Assembly (NCBI GenBank): GCA_019456075.1
Contig: VRUN01000013.1
Location: 1 to 33,318 of the forward strand
Source: Candidatus Methylomirabilota bacterium
Lineage (GTDB): Bacteria; Methylomirabilota; Methylomirabilia; Methylomirabilales; CSP1-5
Direction of reading: 5' to 3'
Length of the DNA stretch: 33,318 nucleotides
Below the pieces are notes generated by a model. That model had not been told where the DNA came from, made no database searches, and worked only from the letters and a program-made list of their open reading frames with translations. A program made the position numbers and the translations under genes. Shown here piece after piece: positions 15,328 to 23,145 of the stretch; the stretch's first letter is position 1, and every line of letters begins with the position of its first letter.

Positions 15328-16683
15328 TTAAAAGGCGAGCTTGGCCTTTTCCAGATCGGCGACCACCACGAGGATGCCTTGATCCGGGTGGAGGTATTTG
15401 CGGGCAACCCTGAGGACATCCGCCCGGGTCACCGCGCGGATAAACTCGGGGTACCGGTCGGGGTAGTCCATCCCTAAACCGTAATACTCAATGGCGGTCA
15501 GGAAACTCACCACGTCCCGATTGGTGTCGATCCGCAGGGGGAAGCTCCCGGTCAAGAAGCCCTTGGCCTCCTCGAGCTCTTCCGGTGTGACCCCCGTCTC
15601 CCGGATCCTCCGGATCTGCCGCAGCACCTCGTCAATGGCGGGGTTCGCCGTCTCATTCTTGGTCTGAAGGCCCACCACAAAGGGCCCGGGCAGGAGACGG
15701 GCGCTAAAGAAGCTGTGCACATCATAGGCCCAACCCCTCTCCTCGCGGATCGCCCGCATGAGACGAGAGGTCAAGCCCCCGCCACCCAGGATAAAATTCA
15801 TCACCGAGAGCGCGTAATAGTCCGGATTCCTTCGCGCGATCCCCAGATGCCCCCAAACGATGTTGGCCTGGGTCACCCCCCGATTGATCTTGAGCACCTG
15901 CCGGCCCGCAGGGGCAGCCGCATTCCCCGGATTGACGGTGGGAACGGCCGCTCTCGCCCACCCCGTAAAATATTTGTCGACGTAGCCTCGGAATTCCTTG
16001 AGCGTGACTTCCCCCGCGACGGCCATGATGCTGTTATTGGGGACATAATAGCGCCGATGAAAATTGACGAGGTCTTTCCGCGTGATCCGGTTCAGACTTT
16101 TCTCGGTTCCTTCCACCGGTCGACCGTACGGATGGTCGCCAAAAAGGGCCGCCGCAAAGGCCTCGCGGGCCACCGTGCCGGGATTCTCTTGCTTCTGGCG
16201 GATGTAGCCCTTGAGTTCCCCGATCTTGCGCGCAATCTCATCCTCCCGAAAGGCCGGATGCAGGAGCACATCTGCGAGAAGTTCCAGGCCGATATCGAGG
16301 TCCTTTTTTAATACCGTCACCGACAGGGTGCTGTGGTTCCTCGACGCATCGGCGCCGAGACCACCCCCCACGAACTCGATCGCCTCACTGATCTCAAGGG
16401 CCGTCCGGCTGACTGTTCCCTCTGGAAGGAGCACCGCGGTGAGATTGGCAAGCCCCGCCTTTTCCCTGGGCTCCTCCGTAGATCCGGTCCTGACCAGGAT
16501 CTCGACCGTCACCATGGGGAGCGTGGGTCGCTCGGCCACGAGGAGAATCAGACCGTTGTCCCGTTCCACGCGATGCCCGAGCGGCACCGCCTCCACCAGC
16601 CTCGGAAGCACGATGCCGAGCAGAAGGAGGACCAGGCCAGTCCGCATCCGAGGTCTTATCAATCTCCACTCTTCATTCTTCAT
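15328..16683 (-). CDS. M16-family peptidase homologue lacking the zinc site
   Basis: A 451-residue M16 (pitrilysin/insulinase-type) protein. The fold is clear: NGLILLVAERPTLPMVTVEILVRTGS (about 43-68), the central FHRRYYVPNNSIMAVAGEV, and REERGWAYDVHSFFSARL in the C-terminal half. The HxxEH zinc motif is replaced by Asn80-Leu-Thr-Ala83-Val84 (GLANLTAVLLPEG), so it cannot bind zinc in the usual way. It follows the active homologue with an ATGA overlap, as in two-subunit M16 proteases where the inactive partner shapes the chamber. A hydrophobic signal (about 15-32) sends it to the envelope. The annotated ATG sits inside a 7-base repeat; the ATG at 16647 (MRTGLVLLLLG), right before the signal, could be the original start. 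Confidence 0.92.
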   Translation of the reverse strand: MKNEEWRLIRPRMRTGLVLLLLGIVLPRLVEAVPLGHRVERDNGLILLVAERPTLPMVTVEILVRTGSTEEPREKAGLANLTAVLLPEGTVSRTALEISEAIEFVGGGLGADASRNHSTLSVTVLKKDLDIGLELLADVLLHPAFREDEIARKIGELKGYIRQKQENPGTVAREAFAAALFGDHPYGRPVEGTEKSLNRITRKDLVNFHRRYYVPNNSIMAVAGEVTLKEFRGYVDKYFTGWARAAVPTVNPGNAAAPAGRQVLKINRGVTQANIVWGHLGIARRNPDYYALSVMNFILGGGGLTSRLMRAIREERGWAYDVHSFFSARLLPGPFVVGLQTKNETANPAIDEVLRQIRRIRETGVTPEELEEAKGFLTGSFPLRIDTNRDVVSFLTAIEYYGLGMDYPDRYPEFIRAVTRADVLRVARKYLHPDQGILVVVADLEKAKLAF

Positions 16684-16689
16684 TTTTCA
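16662..16689 (-). repeat. 7-base tandem repeat spanning the M16/M16 gene junction
   Basis: On the minus strand four heptads follow one another with consensus TGAAGAA (TGAAAAA, TGAAGAA and two variants). The array supplies both the TGA stop of the upstream M16 gene (16680-16682) and the ATG start of the downstream one (16681-16683), and encodes its first residues. Similar 7-base-period arrays occur at 20829-20896 and 29960-30051. Confidence 0.7.
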
Positions 16690-18014
16690 CTCGGGTCCCG
16701 CCCGGGGACCAGGATTCCCACCGTCCGATTCTCGGCCACAAGGTACTTCCTCGCCACGCGCCGGAGATCCTCACGGGTCACGGCCCGGATCCCGGGCAGG
16801 TAGGCATTCACGGACCGCCACCCGGCCACAATCTCATACGAGGCCAGCTGCCGAGCCAGGCTAAAGATCGAGTCCTGACTAAAGATAAAGGAAGCCTCGA
16901 TCTGGTTCTTGGCCTTCTGAAGCTCTCGGGACGAAATCAACTTGGACTTGAGTTGTTCGATCTCGGCGAACAATGCTTCTTCCATCTCCCCGACGGACTT
17001 GCCTGGAGCCACGGTGCAGTAGAGACTGAAGAGGTCGGGGTCTGCGGAGACCCGGGAATAGTAGGCACCAGCATTCAGGGCGAGCTGCATCTCGTAGACC
17101 AGGTGCCGGTGCAGCTGGGCACTCTTGCCGCCGGCCAGGACGACCTCCAGGACCTCGAGGGCGTAGCTATCTGAATCCGTGAGGGTGGGGACGTGATAGG
17201 CGGCAACGATGGAGGGAAGCTGCGCATCCGGTCGCGTGAGGACCACCCGGCGCTGTCCGTTTTGAGGCGGCTCGACACTGCGGACCGACGGGGGATTGAG
17301 ACCTCGGGGAATCGAGCCGAAGGCCTTTTTGATCTTCGGAAGAAGTTTCGCACGGTCAAAGTCTCCAACCACCACGACGACGGCATTGTTCGGGGAATAG
17401 TAGGACTTGTAAAAGGCCGCAAGATCTGCCTGGTGAAGCTGCCGAAGATCCTCCATCCAGCCAATGATCGGATTGCCGTAGGGGTGGGCCTTAAAGGCGG
17501 CCGCCTGAATCTCTTCCCATAATGCGCTCGACGGGTCGTCCTCCGTGCGCAGCCGCCGCTCTTCCATGACCACGCTGCGCTCCCGCTTCACCTCGTCGGT
17601 ATCCAAGCGAAGGTTCACCATCCGATCGGACTCGAGCTGCAAGGGAAGGTGAATCCGATCCGCCGCGAGGGTCACAAAGTACCCGGTATAATCCTGGCTG
17701 GTAAAGGCATTGTCCCGCCCCCCGTTCCGTTTGATGATCCGGCTGAACTCCTGGCCACCGATCGTTGGGGTCCCCTTGAACATCATGTGCTCCATGAGAT
17801 GTGCGAGACCGGTGTGACCGACCTGCTCGTTTCGGGATCCGACTCGGTACCATATATGAAAGGTGACCACAGGCGCCTTGTGCTCTTCGAGGAGCAGTAC
17901 CTTGAGCCCGTTGTCCAACGTGGTCTCGAAGGCTTCCAGCTCCCAGGCCTCAACCCCCCGGGCGCCGAGACCGAGGATCAGGAATCCCAGGATGACCCAG
18001 CTCGTGCGCCTCAT
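16680..18014 (-). CDS. M16-family zinc peptidase (catalytic subunit)
   Basis: A 444-residue M16B metallopeptidase. A signal peptide (MRRTSWVILGFLILGLGARGVEA) places it in the periplasm. The inverted zinc motif is His72-Leu-Met-Glu75-His76 (GLAHLMEHMMFKGT), and the third ligand lies in ERSVVMEERR (about 145-154). The C-terminal half carries the substrate-side LALNAGAYYSRVSADPDLFS. The start is set by the signal peptide and AAGGAAGG just before the ATG at 18014; a longer frame reaching 18485 is only low-complexity shadow of the DUF192 gene. It overlaps DUF192 upstream by 4 bases and its inactive partner downstream by 4 bases. Together the two M16 proteins probably form a heterodimer that degrades small peptides in the envelope. 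Confidence 0.95.
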   Translation of the reverse strand: MRRTSWVILGFLILGLGARGVEAWELEAFETTLDNGLKVLLLEEHKAPVVTFHIWYRVGSRNEQVGHTGLAHLMEHMMFKGTPTIGGQEFSRIIKRNGGRDNAFTSQDYTGYFVTLAADRIHLPLQLESDRMVNLRLDTDEVKRERSVVMEERRLRTEDDPSSALWEEIQAAAFKAHPYGNPIIGWMEDLRQLHQADLAAFYKSYYSPNNAVVVVVGDFDRAKLLPKIKKAFGSIPRGLNPPSVRSVEPPQNGQRRVVLTRPDAQLPSIVAAYHVPTLTDSDSYALEVLEVVLAGGKSAQLHRHLVYEMQLALNAGAYYSRVSADPDLFSLYCTVAPGKSVGEMEEALFAEIEQLKSKLISSRELQKAKNQIEASFIFSQDSIFSLARQLASYEIVAGWRSVNAYLPGIRAVTREDLRRVARKYLVAENRTVGILVPGRDPSEK

Positions 18015-18463
18015 CGTTCCTTCCTTTCCCCTAGGCGGATTTCCACCGGAGCGTTGGAGACGATCCCGTAACGCTGCGCAAAACCGGCAGGAACCTCGAG
18101 GACGTACTGGACTTCTTCTGGAGGCGCAAAGATCTGGGGTGCTTCGCCCGGGGCTGGCGGCTTGGCTTCCTGTACGAGACCCACTACCCGCCCGTCCCGA
18201 ATCCAGAGGATATCGAGCGAGAAGCGCATGCCCCGCATCCAGATCAGCGGTCGAACCGGGTCCTCGTAGACGAAGAGCATGCCCCCGCCGGGCGCCAGCC
18301 CGTCCCGACCGCTGAGCCCGCGGATTTTCTCCGCCTCGGTCCGGGCCACCTCGACCGTCACCGCCACCCGGTCCCCAATCCGAACCTGGCCTGCGCCGGC
18401 CGCCACAGCCACCGCCGTGAACGCGCACAGGAGAACCCAGGCGAGAGCGTGGCGAGCGATCAT
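18011..18463 (-). CDS. DUF192 family secreted protein
   Basis: A 150-residue protein with a signal peptide (about 1-22, ending AVAAGAG) and a DUF192 domain (about 28-145). The recognisable core is VEVARTEAEKIRGLSGRDGLAPGGGMLFVYEDPVRPLIWMRGMRFSLDILWI as a whole, with the RGLSGR and MRGMRFSLDI motifs most typical, and a C-terminal VQYVLEVPAGFAQRYGI. DUF192 proteins are small beta-barrel proteins of unknown role. It is the second gene of the HtrA-DUF192-M16-M16 operon, joined on both sides by ATGA overlaps, which suggests it may serve the proteases, for example as an adaptor or inhibitor. That role is inference only. Confidence 0.92.
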   Translation of the reverse strand: MIARHALAWVLLCAFTAVAVAAGAGQVRIGDRVAVTVEVARTEAEKIRGLSGRDGLAPGGGMLFVYEDPVRPLIWMRGMRFSLDILWIRDGRVVGLVQEAKPPAPGEAPQIFAPPEEVQYVLEVPAGFAQRYGIVSNAPVEIRLGERKER

Positions 18464-19614
18464 GTGAGCCGCTCCGGCAGCTCACCCAATGTCACCGTCA
18501 CCTTCAACCGTTGCCCGTCCCGGAGAATGCCGAGCTCTACGGTCTCGCCAACCTTCTTATTGTCTTCGAGGTATGCGATGAGACTATCCAGACTCTGAAT
18601 TTTCCGGCCATCGACCTCCACGATCAGATCGCCCCCGACTGGAAGGATCCTATTACCGATCCGCATCGGGCGTCGTCCACCCCGAATGCCTGCCCGGGCT
18701 GCCGGAGATCTCGACTCCACACTGATGACCAGCACCCCCTGCTGGACGGGGAGATTCAACACCCGACTCATCTCTGGGGTCACGTCGAGCCCGCCGATCC
18801 CCAAGTACGGATGACTCACCCGACCTTTCGCGATCAATTCGGGAACAATGCGTTTGGCCGTGTTGACGGGAATCGCAAAGCCAATGCCTACGGACCCCGC
18901 GATCGGGCCGATGATGGCCGTGTTGATCCCAATCACTTCTCCGCGGGAATTCAGCAGAGGCCCGCCACTATTCCCGGGGTTGATGGCGGCATCGGTCTGA
19001 ATCAGCCCGCGGATCTCTCGCTGCGTGTCACGCCTCTTCAGCGTCCGCCCGAGCGAGCTCACCACGCCACTGGTCACCGTGCGGTCGAGGCCGAAGGGAT
19101 TGCCGATGGCGATGGCCATCTGACCGACCTGGAGCCGCGCGGAGTCCCCAAGCCGGACGACGTGGAGCTTCTCGCCCGGCACTTCAATCTTGATCACGGC
19201 AAGATCATTTAACGGATCCCGGCCGATGAGCTTCGCTGGAACCTTCCTGCCATCGGCGAGCGTGACCTCCAGGCTTTTGGCATCCTCGACCACGTGATTG
19301 TTGGTAACGACGTGCCCCTCTTTGTCGATGATGAAGCCCGAGCCGGCTCCGCGCTGGGGGACCACATTAAAAAGGAAGTCGTAGACCAGGGCGGTACTCG
19401 TGATGTTGACCACCGCCGGGCTCACTTCTCGATAGATCCGGATAATGTCCTGCTCGGCTCTGCTGAGCCCCTCCACCGGGGCCGATGCTAAAACTAGAGG
19501 AAGGGACGGGGGGGCTTCGCGCGGCCAGCGTCCAAGAGGGCTGAGTTCGAGGTAGACGATCACGAGCACCGCGGCGATCACGGCGCTCAGACTGATCGTC
19601 ACGAACCTTCGCAT
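18460..19614 (-). CDS. HtrA-family serine protease with one PDZ domain
   Basis: A 384-residue S1C protease. A single N-terminal hydrophobic segment (about 5-22) is a membrane anchor or signal peptide, followed by the protease domain with His107 (TNNHVVEDA), Asp137 (DPLNDLAVI) and Ser216 (GNSGGP), and one PDZ domain (about 278-380). This is a DegS/HtrA-type layout, shorter than the two-PDZ DegP at 224-1717. The ATG at 19614 is preferred: MRRFVTISLS begins the hydrophobic segment and AAGGGG lies upstream, whereas the longer frame to 19872 adds unrelated low-quality sequence. It is the first gene of a four-gene proteolysis operon. A regulated-proteolysis (DegS-like) role is possible, but no anti-sigma factor is seen nearby. 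Confidence 0.93.
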   Translation of the reverse strand: MRRFVTISLSAVIAAVLVIVYLELSPLGRWPREAPPSLPLVLASAPVEGLSRAEQDIIRIYREVSPAVVNITSTALVYDFLFNVVPQRGAGSGFIIDKEGHVVTNNHVVEDAKSLEVTLADGRKVPAKLIGRDPLNDLAVIKIEVPGEKLHVVRLGDSARLQVGQMAIAIGNPFGLDRTVTSGVVSSLGRTLKRRDTQREIRGLIQTDAAINPGNSGGPLLNSRGEVIGINTAIIGPIAGSVGIGFAIPVNTAKRIVPELIAKGRVSHPYLGIGGLDVTPEMSRVLNLPVQQGVLVISVESRSPAARAGIRGGRRPMRIGNRILPVGGDLIVEVDGRKIQSLDSLIAYLEDNKKVGETVELGILRDGQRLKVTVTLGELPERLT

Positions 19615-19745
19615 CGAATTGAACCCCTTCACGCTTTTAAACACTGCGAGACAGCCGATCAAACCTTTCTTATGTACCCCATGCTGCATTCGCTTGTCAA
19701 TGGAGCCGTGTGGTGATGGCCACACTCCTCCAGATCCCCCCGAGC

Positions 19746-19777
19746 AAAAAAGGGACCACCCGAAAATGGGTGGTCCC
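19746..19777 (-). terminator. Intrinsic terminator of the copper operon
   Basis: On the minus strand a perfect 10-bp stem (GGGACCACCC/GGGTGGTCCC) with a 6-base loop is followed directly by six T residues (19751 down to 19746). It lies 13 bases after the stop of the small desulforedoxin-like gene and before the HtrA operon. Confidence 0.93.
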
Positions 19778-19790
19778 TGCTCTCGCCGCG

Positions 19791-19907
19791 TCACGCCTTG
19801 AGCCGCATCTCCTGGCCGCAACATTGGGGGGTGCAGTGACCCGCCTTGAGCACCTGCACCTCCAGGCCGCATCGTTCACAGACATAGACTTCGTTCACCG
19901 CTGGCAT
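19791..19907 (-). CDS. 38-residue desulforedoxin-like metal-binding protein
   Basis: A very small protein too short for routine gene finding. The sequence MPAVNEVYVCERCGLEVQVL continues to HCTPQCCGQEMRLKA. It has CxxC at Cys10/Cys13 and an adjacent CC pair at Cys29/Cys30 followed by GQEM, the pattern of desulforedoxin and of the N-terminal domain of desulfoferrodoxin (a four-Cys iron site), here with an extra Cys25. The ribosome site is excellent (AGGAGG, 9 bases before the ATG). The gene lies 26 bases downstream of copA and just before a strong terminator, so it is the last gene of the copper operon. It may carry Fe, Zn or, given the context, Cu. Reality of the gene is well supported; its metal and role are not. 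Confidence 0.8.
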   Translation of the reverse strand: MPAVNEVYVCERCGLEVQVLKAGHCTPQCCGQEMRLKA

Positions 19908-19933
19908 GATCCCTGCCTCCTCTTGACCGCGTT

Positions 19934-22501
19934 TTACTCGGCGATGTTGGGACGAAATGCTCTGAGTCGGAGGGAGTTCGAGACGACTGAGACCGAGGAG
20001 AGCGCCATGGCCCCACCGGCCAAGACCGGACTCATGAGCAAGCCGAACAAAGGGTAGAGGACCCCTGCGGCTACTGGGATCAGGATGGTGTTATAGGCCA
20101 TGGCCCAGAAGAAATTCTGTTTCATGGTTCGCATGGTGCGTTTCCCGAGGGCGATGGCAGTCCACACCCCCCGGAGGTCATCGGTAATCAGCGTGACGTC
20201 TGAGGCCTCAATCGCCACGTCGGTCCCGGTCCCGATGGCGATGCCCACATCCGCCTGAGCCAGGGCGGGGGCGTCATTGATGCCATCCCCAACCATGGCT
20301 ACCACCTTTCCCTCGCCCTGCAGTGTCCGCACCTCGGTAGCCTTCTCTTCCGGTAAGACCTCGGCCATCACGCGATCAATCCCCACCTCTTTTGCGATGG
20401 CCTCGGCGGTCCTGCGATTATCGCCGGTGATCATCACCACCTGAAGTCCCAGACGGTGAAAGGCAGCCACCGCCTCCCGGGCATGCGGTTTGAGCGTATC
20501 GGCCACTGCGATCATTCCCGCGACCGCCCCGTCAATCGCGAGGAACATCGGCGTCTTCCCTTCGCCGGCGAGCCGCTCTGCCTCTTGGGCCAAACCGTCA
20601 AGGGCAAGCCCCTGCTCCTGCATGAGCTTTCGATTCCCGAGCAAGAGGTGTCGCCCGTCCACGACCGCCTGGATGCCGTGACCGGGGATAGCCTCAAAGC
20701 TCTCAGGGGGAACCAGCTCGAGGCTCTCTCCCTTTGCCCGAGCCACGATCGATTCCCCCAAGGGGTGTTCGGAGCCTCGTTCCGCGCTCGCGGCTAATCG
20801 AAGCAGCTCCCGCTGCCCCCCGTTCAGGGTTGATGGTTCACGGTTCACGGCAAGGGCCGCATGCTCTTGTGAACGGTGAACGGTGAACGGTGAACCGACA
20901 ATGATGTCGGTCACCGACGGCTCTCCCCGGGTCAGCGTCCCGGTCTTATCCAGCACGACCGTGGTCAGCTTCGAGGTCATCTCTAACGCCTCAGCGCCTC
21001 GGAAGAGCACCCCCTGCTCCGCCGCCTTGCCCACGCCCACCATGACCGCCGTCGGGGCGGCGAGCCCAATCGCGCAGGGACAGGCAATCAGGAGGACGGC
21101 CATGAAGTTACTGAGCGCGAAGATGAAAGCCGGTGCCGGACCCCAAATCAGCCAAACGCCGAAGGTCACAAGCGCGATGCTCACCACAGCGGGGACAAAG
21201 ACTGCAGCGATCCGGTCGGCCAGTTGCTGAATCGGCGGCTTTGAGGCGTGGGCCCGCTCCACCAGCTGAATGATCTGGGCCAGGGCAGTCTCCTTTCCAA
21301 CCTTGGTTGCCTCAAAGGTAAAAGAGCCCGTTTTGTTCAAGGTGGCACCGAAGACTTCGTTCCCCGGCCGCTTCTCGACCGGGAGACTCTCGCCGGTCAG
21401 CATCGACTCATCCACCGCCGAGGCCCCCTCCGAGACAACACCATCCACCGGGATCTTCTCCCCGGGGCGCACCAGGATTCGGTCCCCAGCCTGGACCTCT
21501 GCAATCGGGACGTCCGCCTCCACGAGGTCGGGACCGATCCGGCGGAGAACGCGGGCGGTCTTTGCCTGAAGGCCCATCAGCTTCTTGATCGCCTCGCTGG
21601 TCCGACCCCGCGCCCTCGCCTCGAGCCAGCGGCCGAGGATGATCAAGGTATGCAGAACCGCCACCGCTTCAAAGTAGATCGCGGGCTGCCCTTCCGTCGC
21701 GAAGAAGGAAGGCGAGACGGTGGCAATTACACTGTAGAGATACCCCGCGTTCGTCCCCAAGGAGACCAGGGTGTTCATGTCGGCGGTCCGGTGCCGTAAC
21801 GTGATGAGAAAGCCGCGGTGAAACTGCCAGCCGACCCAGAGGTGCACCGGGGTGGTGAGAAGAAGCTGGGTCCAGGGACTCGAGAGGAGAGGCGGGATCC
21901 AGGCGCTGAGGGCGGTCAGCCCCATATGAGGAAGGGCCCCAATGACGACCAGGGTACTGAGCACGGCGCCTACCAGAAACTTTCGCTTCAGGGCCCGCAT
22001 CTCTTCTTCCCGGATGGCCTTTTCCCGATCCGCCGCGGCCTCCGACGTTGCGATCTCGAGCGGGGTATACCCTGACTCCTCGACCGCCCGTCTGAGATCC
22101 GTAAGCGTCGTGGGCCCGGGCATGTAGGAGACAACCGCCTGCCCCGTGGCGAGATTCACGCTCGCCCGGATAACACCGCGGACCGATCTGAGACCCTGCT
22201 CAATTCGGTGGACGCACGAGGCGCAGTGCATTCCCTGAATGGGAATGACGACCTCTTCCTGAGGGACCTCGTACCCCAAGTTCTGAACAGCACGGTGCAG
22301 CGCCTCGAGCGAGGTCTGCGACGGATCGAAGCGTACCTCAGCCCGCTCCGCGGCAAAGTTGACCGCGGAGTCCTCAACGCCGGGTACCGCCCTGAGGCCC
22401 TTCTCGATCCGGCTCGCGCAGCTCGCACAGTGCATGCCCCGGATGGGAAAATCGATCGTGAGCCCCTGTACCGCGTCCTCTTCTCCCTGCACTTTCACCA
22501 T
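19934..22501 (-). CDS. copA: Copper-exporting P1B-type ATPase CopA
   Basis: An 855-residue Cu(I) exporter. Two N-terminal heavy-metal-binding domains carry GMHCASC (Cys25/Cys28 and Cys93/Cys96). Eight membrane segments are expected; the transport motif CPC is at 474-476, with YN (AMAYNTI) and MALSS in the last two helices, the Cu(I)-type signature. TGES is at 369-372, the phosphorylated DKTGT at 518-522 and the SEHP nucleotide-binding motif at 577-580. CsoR is encoded upstream and a desulforedoxin-like protein downstream. Oddity: residues about 537-562 ([20 protein letters not shown] and so on) form an unusual linker just after the phosphorylation domain start, encoded by 7-base inverted repeats that look like an in-frame insertion. 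All catalytic motifs remain, so the pump should work. Confidence 0.97.
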   Translation of the reverse strand: MVKVQGEEDAVQGLTIDFPIRGMHCASCASRIEKGLRAVPGVEDSAVNFAAERAEVRFDPSQTSLEALHRAVQNLGYEVPQEEVVIPIQGMHCASCVHRIEQGLRSVRGVIRASVNLATGQAVVSYMPGPTTLTDLRRAVEESGYTPLEIATSEAAADREKAIREEEMRALKRKFLVGAVLSTLVVIGALPHMGLTALSAWIPPLLSSPWTQLLLTTPVHLWVGWQFHRGFLITLRHRTADMNTLVSLGTNAGYLYSVIATVSPSFFATEGQPAIYFEAVAVLHTLIILGRWLEARARGRTSEAIKKLMGLQAKTARVLRRIGPDLVEADVPIAEVQAGDRILVRPGEKIPVDGVVSEGASAVDESMLTGESLPVEKRPGNEVFGATLNKTGSFTFEATKVGKETALAQIIQLVERAHASKPPIQQLADRIAAVFVPAVVSIALVTFGVWLIWGPAPAFIFALSNFMAVLLIACPCAIGLAAPTAVMVGVGKAAEQGVLFRGAEALEMTSKLTTVVLDKTGTLTRGEPSVTDIIVGSPFTVHRSQEHAALAVNREPSTLNGGQRELLRLAASAERGSEHPLGESIVARAKGESLELVPPESFEAIPGHGIQAVVDGRHLLLGNRKLMQEQGLALDGLAQEAERLAGEGKTPMFLAIDGAVAGMIAVADTLKPHAREAVAAFHRLGLQVVMITGDNRRTAEAIAKEVGIDRVMAEVLPEEKATEVRTLQGEGKVVAMVGDGINDAPALAQADVGIAIGTGTDVAIEASDVTLITDDLRGVWTAIALGKRTMRTMKQNFFWAMAYNTILIPVAAGVLYPLFGLLMSPVLAGGAMALSSVSVVSNSLRLRAFRPNIAE
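20829..20896. repeat. 7-base inverted-repeat element inserted in frame in copA
   Basis: The left arm repeats GGTTCAC with a 7-base period (about 20829-20850). The right arm has GTGAACG three times then GTGAACC (20869-20896). The arms are roughly inverse complements around an 18-base spacer, so a long hairpin can form. The whole lies in the coding region between the DKTGT and SEHP motifs. The same design, GGTTCA-type arm, spacer, TGAACC-type arm, recurs at 29960-30051. Confidence 0.75.
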
Positions 22502-22723
22502 GGCGGTAGCTTTCCTTTCTCTCCGAACTCAGGCAGCCAGCATAAGCTTCCTAAAACCGTGAGAAAAACCCCCCGTGCCACCTTCTGAAGGAAGGCCACA
22601 TCGCTTATCGTTGCCGTGAGGACGTTGGTGAACGCCCCAATGGCCCCCGGATGCTTGCACAGGGCCAGAAACAACCACTGAGGGGCCGGTGAATGACGAT
22701 GCCATCGGCATCCATCCGCCACC
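22502..22723. other. 222-bp spacer between csoR and copA
   Basis: No convincing gene, promoter or second CsoR operator was found. Open frames here overlap csoR and look non-coding. copA has a GGAAAG ribosome site about 8 bases before its ATG. The two genes are probably co-transcribed from the csoR promoter, but a separate copA promoter cannot be excluded. Confidence 0.4.
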
Positions 22724-23011
22724 TCACCGACCCGGGCGGCCAAAGCGGGAAAAAACCCCGAGGAGTTCCTCGATCTTTCGCTCTCGCTCCCGTTCATTTC
22801 CCGAGGTGAAAGCGTCCGCCACGCAGCTCTCGATGTGCCGACCGAGGAGACGCTTGCTTACTTGCTCGAGCGCCCCTTGGACCGCCGAGACCTGGAGGAG
22901 GATATCGACGCAATACTTCTCTTCTCCCACCATCCGCTGAATTCCCTGGACCTGTCCCTCAATCCGCTTCAGCCGGTTCAAAACCTCTCGCTTGGTCTCC
23001 TCATCGACCAT
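22724..23011 (-). CDS. csoR: Copper-sensing repressor CsoR
   Basis: A 95-residue all-helical repressor of the CsoR/RcnR/FrmR family. The Cu(I) ligand set is Cys34 (EKYCVDIL), His59 and Cys63 (LLGRHIESCVADA), the C-H-C pattern of true CsoR rather than the His-rich Ni/Co sensor RcnR. The N-terminal RLKRIEGQVQGIQRM helix is the family hallmark. Binding of Cu(I) normally releases the DNA. AGGAGG lies 8 bases before the ATG. It is the first gene of the copper operon, and its own promoter overlaps a CsoR-like operator, so autoregulation is expected. Confidence 0.94.
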   Translation of the reverse strand: MVDEETKREVLNRLKRIEGQVQGIQRMVGEEKYCVDILLQVSAVQGALEQVSKRLLGRHIESCVADAFTSGNERERERKIEELLGVFSRFGRPGR

Positions 23012-23042
23012 TCTTCAACCTCCTGGAAAAAAGAGCCGTACA

Positions 23043-23062
23043 CCATACCCCTGTATAGTATT
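23043..23062 (-). promoter_or_regulatory. CsoR-type operator
   Basis: On the minus strand the sequence AATACTATACAGGGGTATGG closely resembles known copZA/CsoR operators, in which a G tract is flanked by TA-rich inverted ends (TAC ... GGGGGTATGG in Bacillus subtilis, from memory). It begins at the -10 box and covers the expected start site, so bound CsoR would block RNA polymerase. Confidence 0.7.
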
Positions 23063-23087
23063 TTATGCCATCACGATCTCTTGTCAA
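23060..23087 (-). promoter_or_regulatory. Sigma-70 promoter of the csoR-copA operon
   Basis: On the minus strand a consensus -35 TTGACA (23087-23082) and a -10 TAAAAT (23065-23060) are separated by 16 bases. Transcription should start about 23053, some 40 bases before the csoR ATG and inside the CsoR-like operator. Confidence 0.8.
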
Positions 23088-23145
23088 GAGAATCTTGTGG
23101 CTTGCTCTGCTTCAGGAAGGGGACCAACGCACGATGGAGGAAGGG

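Noticed and set aside
18015-18485. N-terminal extension of the catalytic M16 gene to 18485
   Set aside because: The extension is Gly/Arg-rich shadow sequence across the DUF192 gene; the signal peptide and ribosome site place the start at 18014.
19615-19872. Longer start for the HtrA gene at 19872
   Set aside because: It would run through the copper operon terminator and the small desulforedoxin-like gene, and has no domain character before MRRFVTISLS.
22495-22797. 100-codon minus-strand ORF between csoR and copA
   Set aside because: It overlaps the csoR coding region, has no ribosome site and resembles no family I know.
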